The notes: generated from the letters alone by a model not told the origin. Shown: positions 10,686 through 19,596, counted from the first letter of the stretch. The stretch: DNA of 64,000 bases from Deltaproteobacteria bacterium (GCA_011526585.1 WYBB01000005.1:16354-80353), one strand, 5' to 3'. Numbers and translations: made by a program.

Positions 10686-11549
10686 ATGGGCTGGCATCCG
10701 CGGTCGCGCATCTTCGACGTCGTCATCGACGGCAAGCCCGAGCGCTGCCACGCCGTCGACCTCGGGCCGCGCGACGGGCCGGCGCTGGTCCTGCTGCACG
10801 GGATCGCCGTCTCCTCGTGGGCGTGGCGAAAGAACCTCGAGCCGCTCGCCGCGCGCGGCCTGCGCGTGATCGCCATCTGCCACAAGGGCCACGGCTGGAG
10901 CGGGCGCGGCAACGGCCAGCACGACCTGACGACGCTGTCGCGCTTCGTGCTCGGCGCGCTCGATCACCTCGGCGTCGAGCGCGCGACCTTCGTCGGCAAC
11001 TCGCTCGGCGGCGCCGTCTCGCTCTGGACCGCGCTGCACGAGGCCACGCGCGTCGAGCGCCTCGTGCTCATCAACCCGGCCAGCCACCTCTCGCAGCTTC
11101 CCTGGCCGGCGATCGGACTCATCGGCGCGATGGCGCCGGTCTATCGCGCGCTCTTCGGGCCGACGTTGCTCAGGATCCCACTCGCCACCATCGCCTATCG
11201 TGGCCTCCCGATCGACCGCGACTACATGGCCGGCTTCTGGGCCCCGTTCAAGGCGTCCGGCTCGCTGCGCACGCTCGCCGCCACCGCGCGTGCGCTGCCG
11301 CCGGCCATCGCCACGCTCGATCGGCGCCTCGCCGAGGTCCGCCACCCGACCCTGGTGATCTGGGGCGAGGCCGACGCGCTCTTGCCGGTGCAGGGCGCAC
11401 ATCGCCTCGTGCGCCAGATCCCGCACGCGCGCCTCGTGGTCCTGCCGGGCGTCGGCCACTGCCCGCACGAGGAAAACCCCGAGCGCACCAACCACCTCAT
11501 CGCCGACGCGGTGCTCGGTCTCCGTCAGGCCGCCGTCGCGACGACGTAG
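10686..11549 (+). CDS. Alpha/beta hydrolase
   Basis: A 287-residue alpha/beta-hydrolase-fold enzyme. ATG 10686 is chosen over an upstream start at 10641 because the fold begins with IFDVVIDG shortly after it. The oxyanion region LLHGIAVSSWAW, the nucleophile elbow GNSLGG, a late VIWGEADALLPV with the acid residue, and GVGHCPHEENP with the catalytic histidine are all present. It resembles epoxide hydrolase / esterase / MhpC-type members; substrate unknown. Its 3' end overlaps the convergent methyltransferase by 25 bases. Confidence 0.87.
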   Translation: MGWHPRSRIFDVVIDGKPERCHAVDLGPRDGPALVLLHGIAVSSWAWRKNLEPLAARGLRVIAICHKGHGWSGRGNGQHDLTTLSRFVLGALDHLGVERATFVGNSLGGAVSLWTALHEATRVERLVLINPASHLSQLPWPAIGLIGAMAPVYRALFGPTLLRIPLATIAYRGLPIDRDYMAGFWAPFKASGSLRTLAATARALPPAIATLDRRLAEVRHPTLVIWGEADALLPVQGAHRLVRQIPHARLVVLPGVGHCPHEENPERTNHLIADAVLGLRQAAVATT

Positions 11550-12388
11550 GCCGTCCACTGTGGCTTGTCGGCGAGCGCGTCGACCGGCCCGAGGAAGACC
11601 CCGTCGTCACCGAGCGCCGGATCGTAGGTGTGGCGCCACGGGCGCGCATCGTCGAAGCCCGCATCGCGAAAGGCTTCGCAGAGCTCGGCCAGCCCCCACA
11701 GGCGAAACCGATAGGCGAAGGCGTCGCGCACCACGCGCGACGCTCCGCCCTCTGGATCGTCGAGCTCGAAGTGGATGCGGCAGTCGAGCACGTCCGTCAC
11801 CGCGTCGTACGAGCGGTGCTCCCAGACGTAGTCGAAGGGCGCGATCGGCGCCTCGCACGCCAGGCGCGGCGCCGGCTCGACGCGGCGGCGATCGATCGAT
11901 GCGGTCTGGGCCCCGGGCCCGCCGAAGGTGTTGACGACCATGACGCCGTCGGGGGCGAGGCAGCGGCGCGCATGCGCGAGGTAGCGCACCAGCGCGCGGC
12001 GCTCGGTGAAATAGCAGATGCTGAAGTTGAGGACCGAGATGATGTCGGCGGCCGCCACGCGCGGCGGGGCGACGTCCATCACGTCGGCGTGCACGAGCGC
12101 GAGGCGCTCGGCGTCCGCGCCGAGCAAACGGCGCGCCCGTCGGCCGGCCCACGCGACCGTCGCCTCGTCGCGGTCGACCGCGATCGCGCGGCGCCCTTCG
12201 CCGAGCGCGAGCCAGGCGACCGACTCGGCCGAGGTGCCGGCGAAGTCCTCCCGCAGCACGGCGGCCTCGCGCCCGTCGCGCAAAGTCTCATAGATCACCT
12301 GCAGGACCGTCGCGTGGGTCTCCGGGTCCTGGACGGCCCAGCGGTAGAGCTCGAGGACGTCGATCGCGTCGCTGGCCGGGTGGTTCAT
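11525..12388 (-). CDS. Class I SAM-dependent methyltransferase
   Basis: A 287-residue Rossmann-fold methyltransferase. Motif I is replaced by EDFAGTSAESVAWL, followed by AIAVDRD (motif II acidic residue) and ALVHADVMDV; SVLNFSICYFTERRALVRYL and APDGVMVVNTFGGPG follow in the usual order. ATG 12388 is chosen because the frame upstream to 12517 encodes only the purine/pyrimidine-biased leader. The gene lies 160 bases downstream of the 23-residue KTNIKAG peptide on the same strand, so it may modify that peptide; this is inference from position only. The substrate is otherwise unknown. Confidence 0.82.
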   Translation of the reverse strand: MNHPASDAIDVLELYRWAVQDPETHATVLQVIYETLRDGREAAVLREDFAGTSAESVAWLALGEGRRAIAVDRDEATVAWAGRRARRLLGADAERLALVHADVMDVAPPRVAAADIISVLNFSICYFTERRALVRYLAHARRCLAPDGVMVVNTFGGPGAQTASIDRRRVEPAPRLACEAPIAPFDYVWEHRSYDAVTDVLDCRIHFELDDPEGGASRVVRDAFAYRFRLWGLAELCEAFRDAGFDDARPWRHTYDPALGDDGVFLGPVDALADKPQWTAYVVATAA

Positions 12389-12548
12389 CGCGGTCTGCTC
12401 GCTCAGGAGGGGAGGGGAGGGGAGAGGTGGAGAGGGAGAGGCGGGACGCGCCCGCCGCCGCGCACGATCATCGCGATCGCGACGCTGCGGCGGGCGGCGC
12501 ACCCAATCGGTGCACAATCACGGGCGCGATGGCGCCCGTCGCGCAGCC

Positions 12549-12620
12549 TCAGCCGCGGACCTTCTGCACGGCGGGGAGGAGGAGAGCGCGGCCGGCCTTG
12601 ATGTTGGTCTTGGTGTTCAT
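12549..12620 (-). CDS. Micro-peptide with KTNIKAG motif (23 residues)
   Basis: The minus strand reads ATG at 12620, then MNTKTNIKAG and RALLLPAVQKVRG, and stops at TGA 12549-12551. GGAG lies about nine bases upstream of the ATG, a well-placed ribosome site. An in-frame ATG at 12671 would give a 40-residue version with its own GAAGG site. From memory, short Myxococcota peptides often carry a KTNVKAG-type motif near the N-terminus or repeated; I know of no established function. The downstream neighbour is a methyltransferase. It could be a modified peptide precursor, a leader peptide or a signal. Confidence 0.55.
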   Translation of the reverse strand: MNTKTNIKAGRALLLPAVQKVRG

Positions 12621-12856
12621 CGTAGTGACTCCATTCGTTGATTCGTGATCGTGTTCGAGGCCCCGGACCATCCAGCGCCTTCATGCATGACGTGTCGCGC
12701 GTCGGCGGTCGGTTCACGGGGACCTGCTTTTTTCTCGCCGCACCGCACCTCGCACCGCGCCGCCCTCCCTGCCCAGGTGACGGCGCGCCCCGACCCTGCT
12801 ACACCCTCCCGTCCCGGAGGCGAGCTCCGGTTTCCCGATCCTCGACGAGGCAGGCC

Positions 12857-13186
12857 ATGGCGGAAGATATCGACGAACTCTCGGTGAGCTGGGACGAAGG
12901 CGGCACGGTCGTGGTCGAAGAGCTCGACAAGGTGATCCTGTCGCGCGGCGGCTGGGCGACCATCCTCTTCAAGTACCGCGAGCAGAACACCCGCACCGGC
13001 GTGTGGAGCAAGACCAAGTTCACGATCCGCCGCTACCAGAAGAAGCAGGGCGTGTTCCGCCAGCAGTCGAAGTTCAACATCTCGTCGATCGCGCAGGCGA
13101 AGTCCCTGTGCGACGCGCTGATGAACTGGGTCAACGAGGCGGAGGCCGCGGGCGAGTCCGACGACGGCGGCGGCGCCGACGAGTGA
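12857..13186 (+). CDS. PC4/YdbC-like small nucleic-acid-binding protein
   Basis: A 109-residue protein starting at ATG 12857 with GAGG seven bases upstream. The central region (LDKVILSRGGWATILFKYRE, then WSKTKFTIRRYQKKQG, then SKFNISS) has the beta-strand and basic-residue pattern of the PC4 / YdbC single-stranded-DNA-binding family, with an acidic C-terminal tail. In eukaryotes PC4 is a transcription coactivator; bacterial homologues bind ssDNA and may serve transcription or repair. The assignment rests on pattern recognition, not a profile search. It diverges from the KTNIKAG peptide across a 236-base promoter region holding the 10-bp palindrome TCATGCATGA (12681-12690). Confidence 0.6.
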   Translation: MAEDIDELSVSWDEGGTVVVEELDKVILSRGGWATILFKYREQNTRTGVWSKTKFTIRRYQKKQGVFRQQSKFNISSIAQAKSLCDALMNWVNEAEAAGESDDGGGADE

Positions 13187-13196
13187 CACCTTCGCC

Positions 13197-13256
13197 GTAG
13201 GGGCGGCCCTCGTGGCCGCCGCGGCGTCACCGTGGGGGCGGCCCTCGTGGCCGCCC
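13197..13256. repeat. Tandem pair of dispersed palindromic repeats
   Basis: Two copies in the same orientation, 13197-13220 and 13232-13256, each carrying GGGGCGGCCCTCGTGGCC, with GGCGTCACC after each copy, so the unit of about 35 bases appears tandemly duplicated. They fill the gap between the PC4-like gene and the convergent LDLa-repeat gene. Confidence 0.75.
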
Positions 13257-13261
13257 GGGCG

Positions 13262-14509
13262 TCACCAACAACCCATTTCGTCCTCGCCGCCCCAGCAGTC
13301 GGCGTACCCGTCGCAGGTGTAGGCGGCGTCGAGGCAGAGGCCGTCGTCGCACTGGAACTCCCAGCTCGCGCAGGCCTCGTAGGCGCAGTAGCAGGCGTCG
13401 TAGCCCGAGGAGCTGTCGTAGCCGCAGCCCTCGCTGTAGTCGAAGCCCTCCGAGCGGCAGAAGTCGTCGCAGTCGTAGACCCAGGCCTCACCGCCGTCGC
13501 AGACCTCGAGCTCCCAGCGGGTCGCGCACCAGCTGTCACCCTCGATACACGTCGCCGGGCAGCCCCACTCGTCGTCGCCGCTCGCACAGTCGCTCACCCC
13601 GTCACATACGTAGTCGTTCGGCACGCAGGTGCCATCGGCGCAGGTGAGCTCGTCCCAGGCGCAGACGACGTTCTCGCAGAAGCACGAGTCACCGCCGTAG
13701 CTCGCGTCGTAGCCGCAGCCCGCGACCCCGGTGTAGCCGGCGTCGCGGCAGACGTCCCAGCAGTCGACCGTCACCGCGCCGCGCCCGTCACAGGTCTCGA
13801 GGTAGTCGGAGCCGAGGCAGATGTCGACGCCGCCCGTGCAGGCGTCGTCCTCGCAGAAGCACGCCTCGTCGCCGAGGCTCGGGTCCCAGCCGCACTCCGA
13901 GGCGAAGGCGTAGCCCTCGTCGCGGCAGAAGGCGTCGCAGCTCCAGCGCTGCACCTCGACGCCGTCGCAGTACTCGAGCGTGTCGCCCGAGCAGGTCCAG
14001 CCGACGGCGCAGGTGGCCGGCGGAGGAGGCGGGGGAGGAGGAGGCGGGGGCGGAGGAGGCGGGGGCAGAGGCGGAGGCGGCGCGGTCGGCCCGTCGTCGT
14101 CGCACCAGCACACGTCGCCGTCGTAGGCGTAGTCGAAGCCGCAGCCGGTCGTGTAGGCGTAGCCCGCGTCGCGACAGACGACGCCGCAGTCGACGACCCT
14201 CAGCGCGCCGCCATCACAGTACTCGAGGTCTTCGTCGGCCGTGCACGCGAAGTAGTCCGGGTCGCAGACGCCGGGACCCGGGCCGGGACCGGCCGGCGGC
14301 GCGCTCGTGTCGGTGGGCTGACGCGTGTCGGCGGGACCCGGGCCCGAGCTCGGCCAGGTGTCCTGACTCGGGACCGAGGTGCCGCCGGTGTCGGTAGGCG
14401 CCGAGGCGTCGCGTGTGTCGACCGGCACGGGGTGTCCACCCGGCGCCGAGAACTGGCCGTCGCAGGCGAAGAGCCCGAGCACGAGAGTCGAGAGCAACGA
14501 GACGCGCAT
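13262..14509 (-). CDS. Cys-rich lipoprotein with LDL-receptor class A repeats
   Basis: A 415-residue predicted surface lipoprotein. ATG 14509 is preceded by GAGGAA; the signal peptide ends in a LFAC lipobox. After a Thr/Pro/Gly-rich stalk come four to five cysteine modules of the type LEYCDGG...C..VCRDAGY...GCGYD, and between them a nearly pure proline stretch (about residues 145-165). Two segments fit LDL-receptor class A repeats: TCADGTCVPNDYVCDGVSDC and the C-terminal QCDDGLCLDAAYTCDG with the acidic calcium-site residues. Eukaryotic-like LDLa repeats are unusual in bacteria but known in Myxococcota. An adhesion or ligand-binding role is inference. Confidence 0.8.
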   Translation of the reverse strand: MRVSLLSTLVLGLFACDGQFSAPGGHPVPVDTRDASAPTDTGGTSVPSQDTWPSSGPGPADTRQPTDTSAPPAGPGPGPGVCDPDYFACTADEDLEYCDGGALRVVDCGVVCRDAGYAYTTGCGFDYAYDGDVCWCDDDGPTAPPPPLPPPPPPPPPPPPPPPPATCAVGWTCSGDTLEYCDGVEVQRWSCDAFCRDEGYAFASECGWDPSLGDEACFCEDDACTGGVDICLGSDYLETCDGRGAVTVDCWDVCRDAGYTGVAGCGYDASYGGDSCFCENVVCAWDELTCADGTCVPNDYVCDGVSDCASGDDEWGCPATCIEGDSWCATRWELEVCDGGEAWVYDCDDFCRSEGFDYSEGCGYDSSSGYDACYCAYEACASWEFQCDDGLCLDAAYTCDGYADCWGGEDEMGCW

Positions 14510-14612
14510 GGCGATTCCTCACAAGGTGAAGGTCGCCAGCCGGGACGCGAGCACGCCGAGGCTATTCGGTGACACTTGTAAGGAAGTCTTTTCGGCCTCG
14601 AACAGCGCTCCA

Positions 14613-14978
14613 TCAGGGGGTCCTGCGCCAGAGCTCGATCCCCGCATCGACCTCGCGCGCGAAACGCCGACCCTGGGCGCGCATCTGGGAGAGCTCCGCC
14701 GTGGTGAAGACCAGGATATCCGCCGGCACCGGCAGCCCCACGTCGACGACCGGAGGCAGCCGCTCACCGTAGGGCGTGGCGCTGGCAGAGACCTCGATCA
14801 ACAGGTCCAGGTCACTGCCCACGCCGTGCCGCCCCTGAGCGTACGACCCGAAGGCGACGATACGCACGACCTCGGCGTGCCGCTCGCCCACGCCCTCGGC
14901 CCAGCGGTGCGCCGCCGAGAGCACGGTCTCGCGGTCAGGCCACCTGAAGACGCGCGAACGCAACGATCGAACGGGCAT
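14613..14978 (-). CDS. MNT-domain nucleotidyltransferase (antitoxin of HEPN/MNT pair)
   Basis: A 121-residue minimal nucleotidyltransferase starting at ATG 14978. VAFGSYAQGRHGVGSDLDLL contains the GSxxxG and SDxDL metal/nucleotide motifs; the third acidic strand is in PADILVF. MntA-type antitoxins AMPylate a tyrosine of their HEPN toxin partner. The start lies 44 bases inside the HEPN gene, so translation is coupled. Some MNT proteins of this class with PADILV are orphan nucleotidyltransferases, but the partner here favours a toxin-antitoxin role. Confidence 0.82.
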   Translation of the reverse strand: MPVRSLRSRVFRWPDRETVLSAAHRWAEGVGERHAEVVRIVAFGSYAQGRHGVGSDLDLLIEVSASATPYGERLPPVVDVGLPVPADILVFTTAELSQMRAQGRRFAREVDAGIELWRRTP

Positions 14979-15324
14979 GTTCGATGGCCTCCCGGCTCTG
15001 CAGGTCCCCGTAGTGATCGCGCGGCGCGCCCGCGGGGTGCCCGTTCGCGTAGCGTGTCGGAATGTAGAAGCTGTCGAGAACGCGAGCGCGATCGAGGAGC
15101 TCATCGGATGCGCCGACCGAGGGCGGCAGGTCTTCGAGGAGCACCCGCACGACGTGTCCCCATGCCTCCTGCCCGTGTCTGAGATGAACCGCCTTGATCG
15201 CCTTGTCGGCCGCCTGTTGGGCGGCGAAGCACGCCCACTCGTGGTGTCCGGCCTGACGCGACAGCTCGGCGTGCGCGAGGTCGCGCTCGGCCTGAGCAAA
15301 CCAATCGGGCGCGCGCTCTGCCAT
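14935..15324 (-). CDS. HEPN-domain toxin
   Basis: A 129-residue all-helical HEPN protein. It has WFAQAERDLAHAE in the first helix, HHEWACFAAQQAADKAIKAV in the second, and the Rx4H motif RYANGH of HEPN ribonucleases late in the protein, within the family-typical IPTRYANGHP segment. It precedes and overlaps the MNT gene by 44 bases, the normal order of HEPN/MNT pairs. The probable role is an RNA- or tRNA-targeting toxin held inactive by nucleotidylation. Confidence 0.83.
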   Translation of the reverse strand: MAERAPDWFAQAERDLAHAELSRQAGHHEWACFAAQQAADKAIKAVHLRHGQEAWGHVVRVLLEDLPPSVGASDELLDRARVLDSFYIPTRYANGHPAGAPRDHYGDLQSREAIEHARSIVAFARLQVA

Positions 15325-15398
15325 GACGGAATGATAGCACGGTCGCCGGCTCCCCAGAAATGGCCGCGCTCGGAATCGTAGCCACCACCGCAGGCCAG

Positions 15399-16054
15399 CT
15401 ACGGCGCCAGGCGCGTGATCGCCCAGCCGGCCTGCGCGCGGGTGTAGCGGAAGCGGTCGTGCAGCCGCCCGCCGCGCCCCTGCCAGAGCTCGATCGCGCC
15501 GATCACCACGAGGTAGCCGCCCCAGTGCGGCGGCCGCGGCACCTCGCTCCCCGAAAAGCGCCGCTCGACCTCGGCGAGGCGTGCGTCGAGCGCGTCTTCG
15601 TCGATCGGCGCGCTCTGCGGCGAGGCCCAGGCGCCGAGCTGTGACAGGCGCGGGCGCTGCGCGAAGTAGGCGTCCGAGACCGTGGTCGGGACACGCTCGG
15701 CGAGGCCCCGCACCCGCACCTGGCGCGCGCCGAAGGGGCGCGAGCCGGCGAGATCACCCCAGTAGAAGTTGAGCGCGCACGCGGGGTTCACCTCGAGCGC
15801 GCGCGCCTTGTCGCTCGTGTAGTTGGTGAAGAAGACGATGCCCTCGCGGCCCGGATCGCGTTGGACCGCGCGCATCAGCACGTTGCGCACGTCGGGCACG
15901 CCATCCTCGGCGACCGTGGCGAGCGCCATCGTCTCCGCCTCGACCCCGGCGGCGAGCGCCTCGGCGTACCACCGGTCGAAGAGCGTGAGCGGCTCGGCCG
16001 GCAGGCTCGCGCGTAGGAGCCGCGGCCCCTCGTCCGCCCCCCGATCGCGCGCGC

Positions 16055-16058
<4 letters not shown>
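15399..16058 (-). CDS. pdxH: Pyridoxamine 5'-phosphate oxidase
   Basis: A 219-residue flavoprotein that oxidises pyridoxine/pyridoxamine 5'-phosphate to pyridoxal 5'-phosphate. Seen in order: [33 protein letters not shown] (FMN site), [22 protein letters not shown], the W..PQSAPI segment, then [11 protein letters not shown] and the closing [10 protein letters not shown]. Length and motifs are normal. It starts at GTG 16058 with a four-base overlap of the ruvB stop, so it is the last gene of the ruvC-ruvA-ruvB-pdxH operon. Confidence 0.95.
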
Positions 16059-17104
<1,046 letters not shown>

Positions 17105-17107
17105 CGC

Positions 17108-17731
17108 TCACTTCCTCAATATTCCCAAGGTCTTGCGAAGCGCGCTCTCGAACTCGGGCGGCTCGCCCTCGAGCTCGATCATGACCTGGCTCAGCGCCTG
17201 GTCGACCTCCTTGGGCCGATACTGCAGGTTGGCCAGCGCGCTCCGCAGATCGTCCCAGACCCGCTCGGCCGGTGTCTTCCGACCGGTCTTCACCGGCGCC
17301 TTGGAGACCTCGCCCGGCGTCGCCGGCACGAAGTCGAGCTTGCCCTTGAGCTCGACCGCGAGCCGCTCGGCCAGCCGCTTGCCGACGCCCTTGGCCCGCG
17401 ACAGGCGCGCGATGTCGCCCGCGGCCACCGCCGCCGCCAGCTCCCCGGGCGGCGTCTGCGACAGGACCCCGAGCGCGACCTTCGGGCCGACGCCCGAGAT
17501 CGCGATCAGCGCGCGAAAGGTCTGCAGCTGCACCTCGTCCTCGAAGCCGAAGAGCGCGAGCTCGTCCTCGCGCACGTGCGTATGCACCCAGAGCTCGAGC
17601 GCCTGGCCGAGCTCGACCTGCGCGCCGACCGCCAGCGGCACCGAGACCGCATAGCCGACCCCCTGCACCTCGACGAGGAGCCGCCCTTCGTCGTCACGCG
17701 CCTTGAGCCGCCCGCCGAGCCAGCCGATCAT
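17108..17731 (-). CDS. ruvA: Holliday junction-binding subunit RuvA
   Basis: A 207-residue RuvA. ATG 17731 gives MIGWLGGRLKARDDEG, the family N-terminus, with domain I ending in VREDELALFGF. The two helix-hairpin-helix motifs are in ALIAISGVGPKVALGVL and RLSRAKGVGKRLAERLAVEL. The C-terminal domain that contacts RuvB ends in LGILRK. It overlaps ruvC by four bases. The protein forms tetramers that hold the four-way junction open for RuvB and RuvC. Confidence 0.96.
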   Translation of the reverse strand: MIGWLGGRLKARDDEGRLLVEVQGVGYAVSVPLAVGAQVELGQALELWVHTHVREDELALFGFEDEVQLQTFRALIAISGVGPKVALGVLSQTPPGELAAAVAAGDIARLSRAKGVGKRLAERLAVELKGKLDFVPATPGEVSKAPVKTGRKTPAERVWDDLRSALANLQYRPKEVDQALSQVMIELEGEPPEFESALRKTLGILRK

Positions 17732-18234
17732 CGGCGCGCACCGACGGCCAGGTTCAGCACTCGGCTCGTCGCGCCGTGGATGTGGCAAATCGCGACGGCC
17801 ATCGCGTCGGACGCGTCGGACGCGGCCGTCACCTGGAGACCGAGCAGGATCCGGACCATCTCGGCGACCTGGTGCTTCTCGGCGCGGCCGTTGCCGGTGA
17901 CGGCGCTCTTGACCTGCCCCGGTGTGTACTCGAACACGTCGGCGCCCGCGTTGCGGGCGGCCACCATCACCACCCCGCGCGTGTGCCCGAGCTTGAGCGC
18001 CGACATCGCGTTCTTCGACACGAAGCACTGCTCGAGCGCCAGCGCCGCCGGGCGATGCTCGGCGATGACCTGGCCGAGCGCACGATCGACGTGCGCGAGC
18101 CGATCCCAGAGCGGATCCGCGGGGCGCGTTCGCACGACCCCGTGCGCATGCGCGACGAGCCGCCCGCCGGGCAGCGCCTCGACGATGCTCCAGCCGGTGG
18201 CGAGCGTGCCGGGATCGACGCCCAGGACCTTCAT
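17728..18234 (-). CDS. ruvC: Crossover junction endodeoxyribonuclease RuvC
   Basis: A 168-residue Holliday junction resolvase. The RNase-H-like acidic tetrad is visible: Asp7 in VLGVDPGT, Glu68 in LALEQCF, and Asp140/Asp143 in SDASDAMAVA. KNAMSALKLGHTRG and VKSAVTGNGRAEKHQV are the family DNA-binding segments. It is the first gene of the ruvC-ruvA-ruvB-pdxH operon and diverges from exbB across 236 bases. Length and start are normal. Confidence 0.96.
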   Translation of the reverse strand: MKVLGVDPGTLATGWSIVEALPGGRLVAHAHGVVRTRPADPLWDRLAHVDRALGQVIAEHRPAALALEQCFVSKNAMSALKLGHTRGVVMVAARNAGADVFEYTPGQVKSAVTGNGRAEKHQVAEMVRILLGLQVTAASDASDAMAVAICHIHGATSRVLNLAVGARR

Positions 18235-18370
18235 CGTCGGCTAGGTAGCACGCCGATCCCGTCATGTCATCAAAGCGCGCGGCTGCGCGGCGGGTGTGCA
18301 ACCCCGGCGGCGGTGGGTGGGTAACGCGCGCTCCAGGTTCGAGATCACGGACTTCTGCCCGCGAACGCCA

Positions 18371-18389
18371 ACTGATATCGATTTTCAGT
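18371..18389. promoter_or_regulatory. AT-rich 19-bp imperfect dyad upstream of exbB-like gene
   Basis: ACTGATATCG plus ATTTTCAGT forms a dyad with ACTGA/TCAGT ends and a length of 19, like a Fur box, in otherwise GC-rich sequence 80 bases before exbB. A TATACA hexamer follows at 18411-18416. Similarity to the Fur consensus is partial, so the regulator is a guess. Confidence 0.3.
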
Positions 18390-18470
18390 AGAACCGGCGG
18401 CGCCGGGGCCTATACATCTGCTCTCGCTCGGACGGCCGGGCGAAGACAGCGTCCACGTCCAGGAACCCTG

Positions 18471-19148
18471 ATGCTCGCATCGCTCACCGAAAGTCTCGCC
18501 CAGTTCCTCGAAGCGCTCGGCGCCGACTGGGTGCTCTGGCTCCTGCTCGCGCTCCTGCTCCTCGCCATCGTGGTCATGGTCGAGCGCGCGCTCTACTTCT
18601 CGAAGAACCGCGTCGACGCGGCGCTCCTGAGCAAGCAGGTGATCGCCGCCGTGCGCGAAGGCGGGCCGCAGCTGGCGCGCGAGAAGCTCAACGGCGTCGG
18701 CGGCATGACCGGTGGCGTCCTGCACGCGGCGCTCGACGCCTGGGACGACGGCGTCGAGGCGGTCGAAGAGGTCGTGCAGGCCTCGATCGCGCGCGAGCGC
18801 ACCCTCTATGATCGTTGGCTCTCGGTCCTCGGCACGCTCGGCAACTCCGCGCCCTTCATCGGCCTCTTCGGCACGGTCATCGGGATCCTCGCGGCCTTCG
18901 CCGCGCTCGGCAGCGGGCTCGAGGGCGCCGAGCTCAAGGGCCAGGTGATGGGCAAGATCGGCGAGGCGCTGGTCGCCACCGCCGTGGGCCTCGGCGTCGC
19001 CATCCCGTCGGTCATCGCCTTCAACGCCTTCAAGAACCGCATCCGCGTGATGGCCTCGGAGACCGAAGGCGTGGCGCGGCTCCTGCTCGCGCACCTCAAG
19101 TCGCGCCCGCGCGCCGACGGCAAGCGCGACAAGACCGGAGCGAGCTGA
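18471..19148 (+). CDS. ExbB/TolQ/MotA-type proton channel protein
   Basis: A 225-residue inner-membrane protein. ATG 18471 has AGGA seven bases upstream; an earlier in-frame start (18264) would add a non-membrane tail. The first membrane helix is WVLWLLLALLLLAIVVMVE; the second and third are in the family core, NSAPFIGLFGTVIGILAAF and ALVATAVGLGVAIPSVIAFN. With the ExbD protein that follows it should conduct protons and transmit force across the periplasm. A two-base overlap-free junction with exbD and then the tonB-like gene indicate one operon. AglR/TolQ/ExbB subfamily cannot be separated by eye. Confidence 0.88.
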   Translation: MLASLTESLAQFLEALGADWVLWLLLALLLLAIVVMVERALYFSKNRVDAALLSKQVIAAVREGGPQLAREKLNGVGGMTGGVLHAALDAWDDGVEAVEEVVQASIARERTLYDRWLSVLGTLGNSAPFIGLFGTVIGILAAFAALGSGLEGAELKGQVMGKIGEALVATAVGLGVAIPSVIAFNAFKNRIRVMASETEGVARLLLAHLKSRPRADGKRDKTGAS

Positions 19149-19149
19149 G

Positions 19150-19596
19150 ATGGCCGGCGGCGTCAACCTGAGCGAGCAGGACGAGGGCCTCAACGACATC
19201 AACATCGTGCCCTTCGTCGACATCGTGCTCGTGCTGCTCATCATCTTCATGGTGACGACCGAGTTCATCCGCGACGAGAAGGACGACGTGCGCGCGCTGC
19301 CGAAGAACGTGCCGATCGAGCTGCCGCGCGCCGCGACCGCCGAGGAGACGAACAAGTCGCTCCTGTCGATCGCGCTCAACCGTCAGGGCGACCTCTTCCT
19401 CAACGGCGAGCTCTCGACCCTCGATCGCGTCAAGGCCAGGGTCGAGGAGCTCAAGCAGAAGGGCTCCAAGCTCGAGGCCTTCGTCGCCGCGGACGAGAAG
19501 CTCTCCCACGGATCGGTCTTGACCGTGGTCGACACCTTGAGGCAGCTCGGGATCTCCGACGTGGGAATCAACACCAAGCCGATGGAGATCGAGTAG
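19150..19596 (+). CDS. ExbD/TolR-type proton channel protein
   Basis: A 148-residue single-pass membrane protein. INIVPFVDIVLVLLIIFMV contains the membrane helix with the essential aspartate (VD) that carries protons. The periplasmic part has LLSIALNRQGDLFLNGE and AADEKLSHGSVLTVVDTLRQ, the ExbD/TolR dimer domain. A conserved-looking LPRAAT follows the helix. It starts one base after the exbB stop and precedes the tonB-like gene by 27 bases. Partner of the ExbB-like protein in a proton-driven complex. Confidence 0.9.
   Translation: MAGGVNLSEQDEGLNDINIVPFVDIVLVLLIIFMVTTEFIRDEKDDVRALPKNVPIELPRAATAEETNKSLLSIALNRQGDLFLNGELSTLDRVKARVEELKQKGSKLEAFVAADEKLSHGSVLTVVDTLRQLGISDVGINTKPMEIE

Noticed and set aside
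12403..12717. 104-codon minus-strand frame overlapping the micro-peptide
   Set aside because: Translation is Arg/Pro-rich with no motif or ribosome site; the 23-codon frame in another phase has both.
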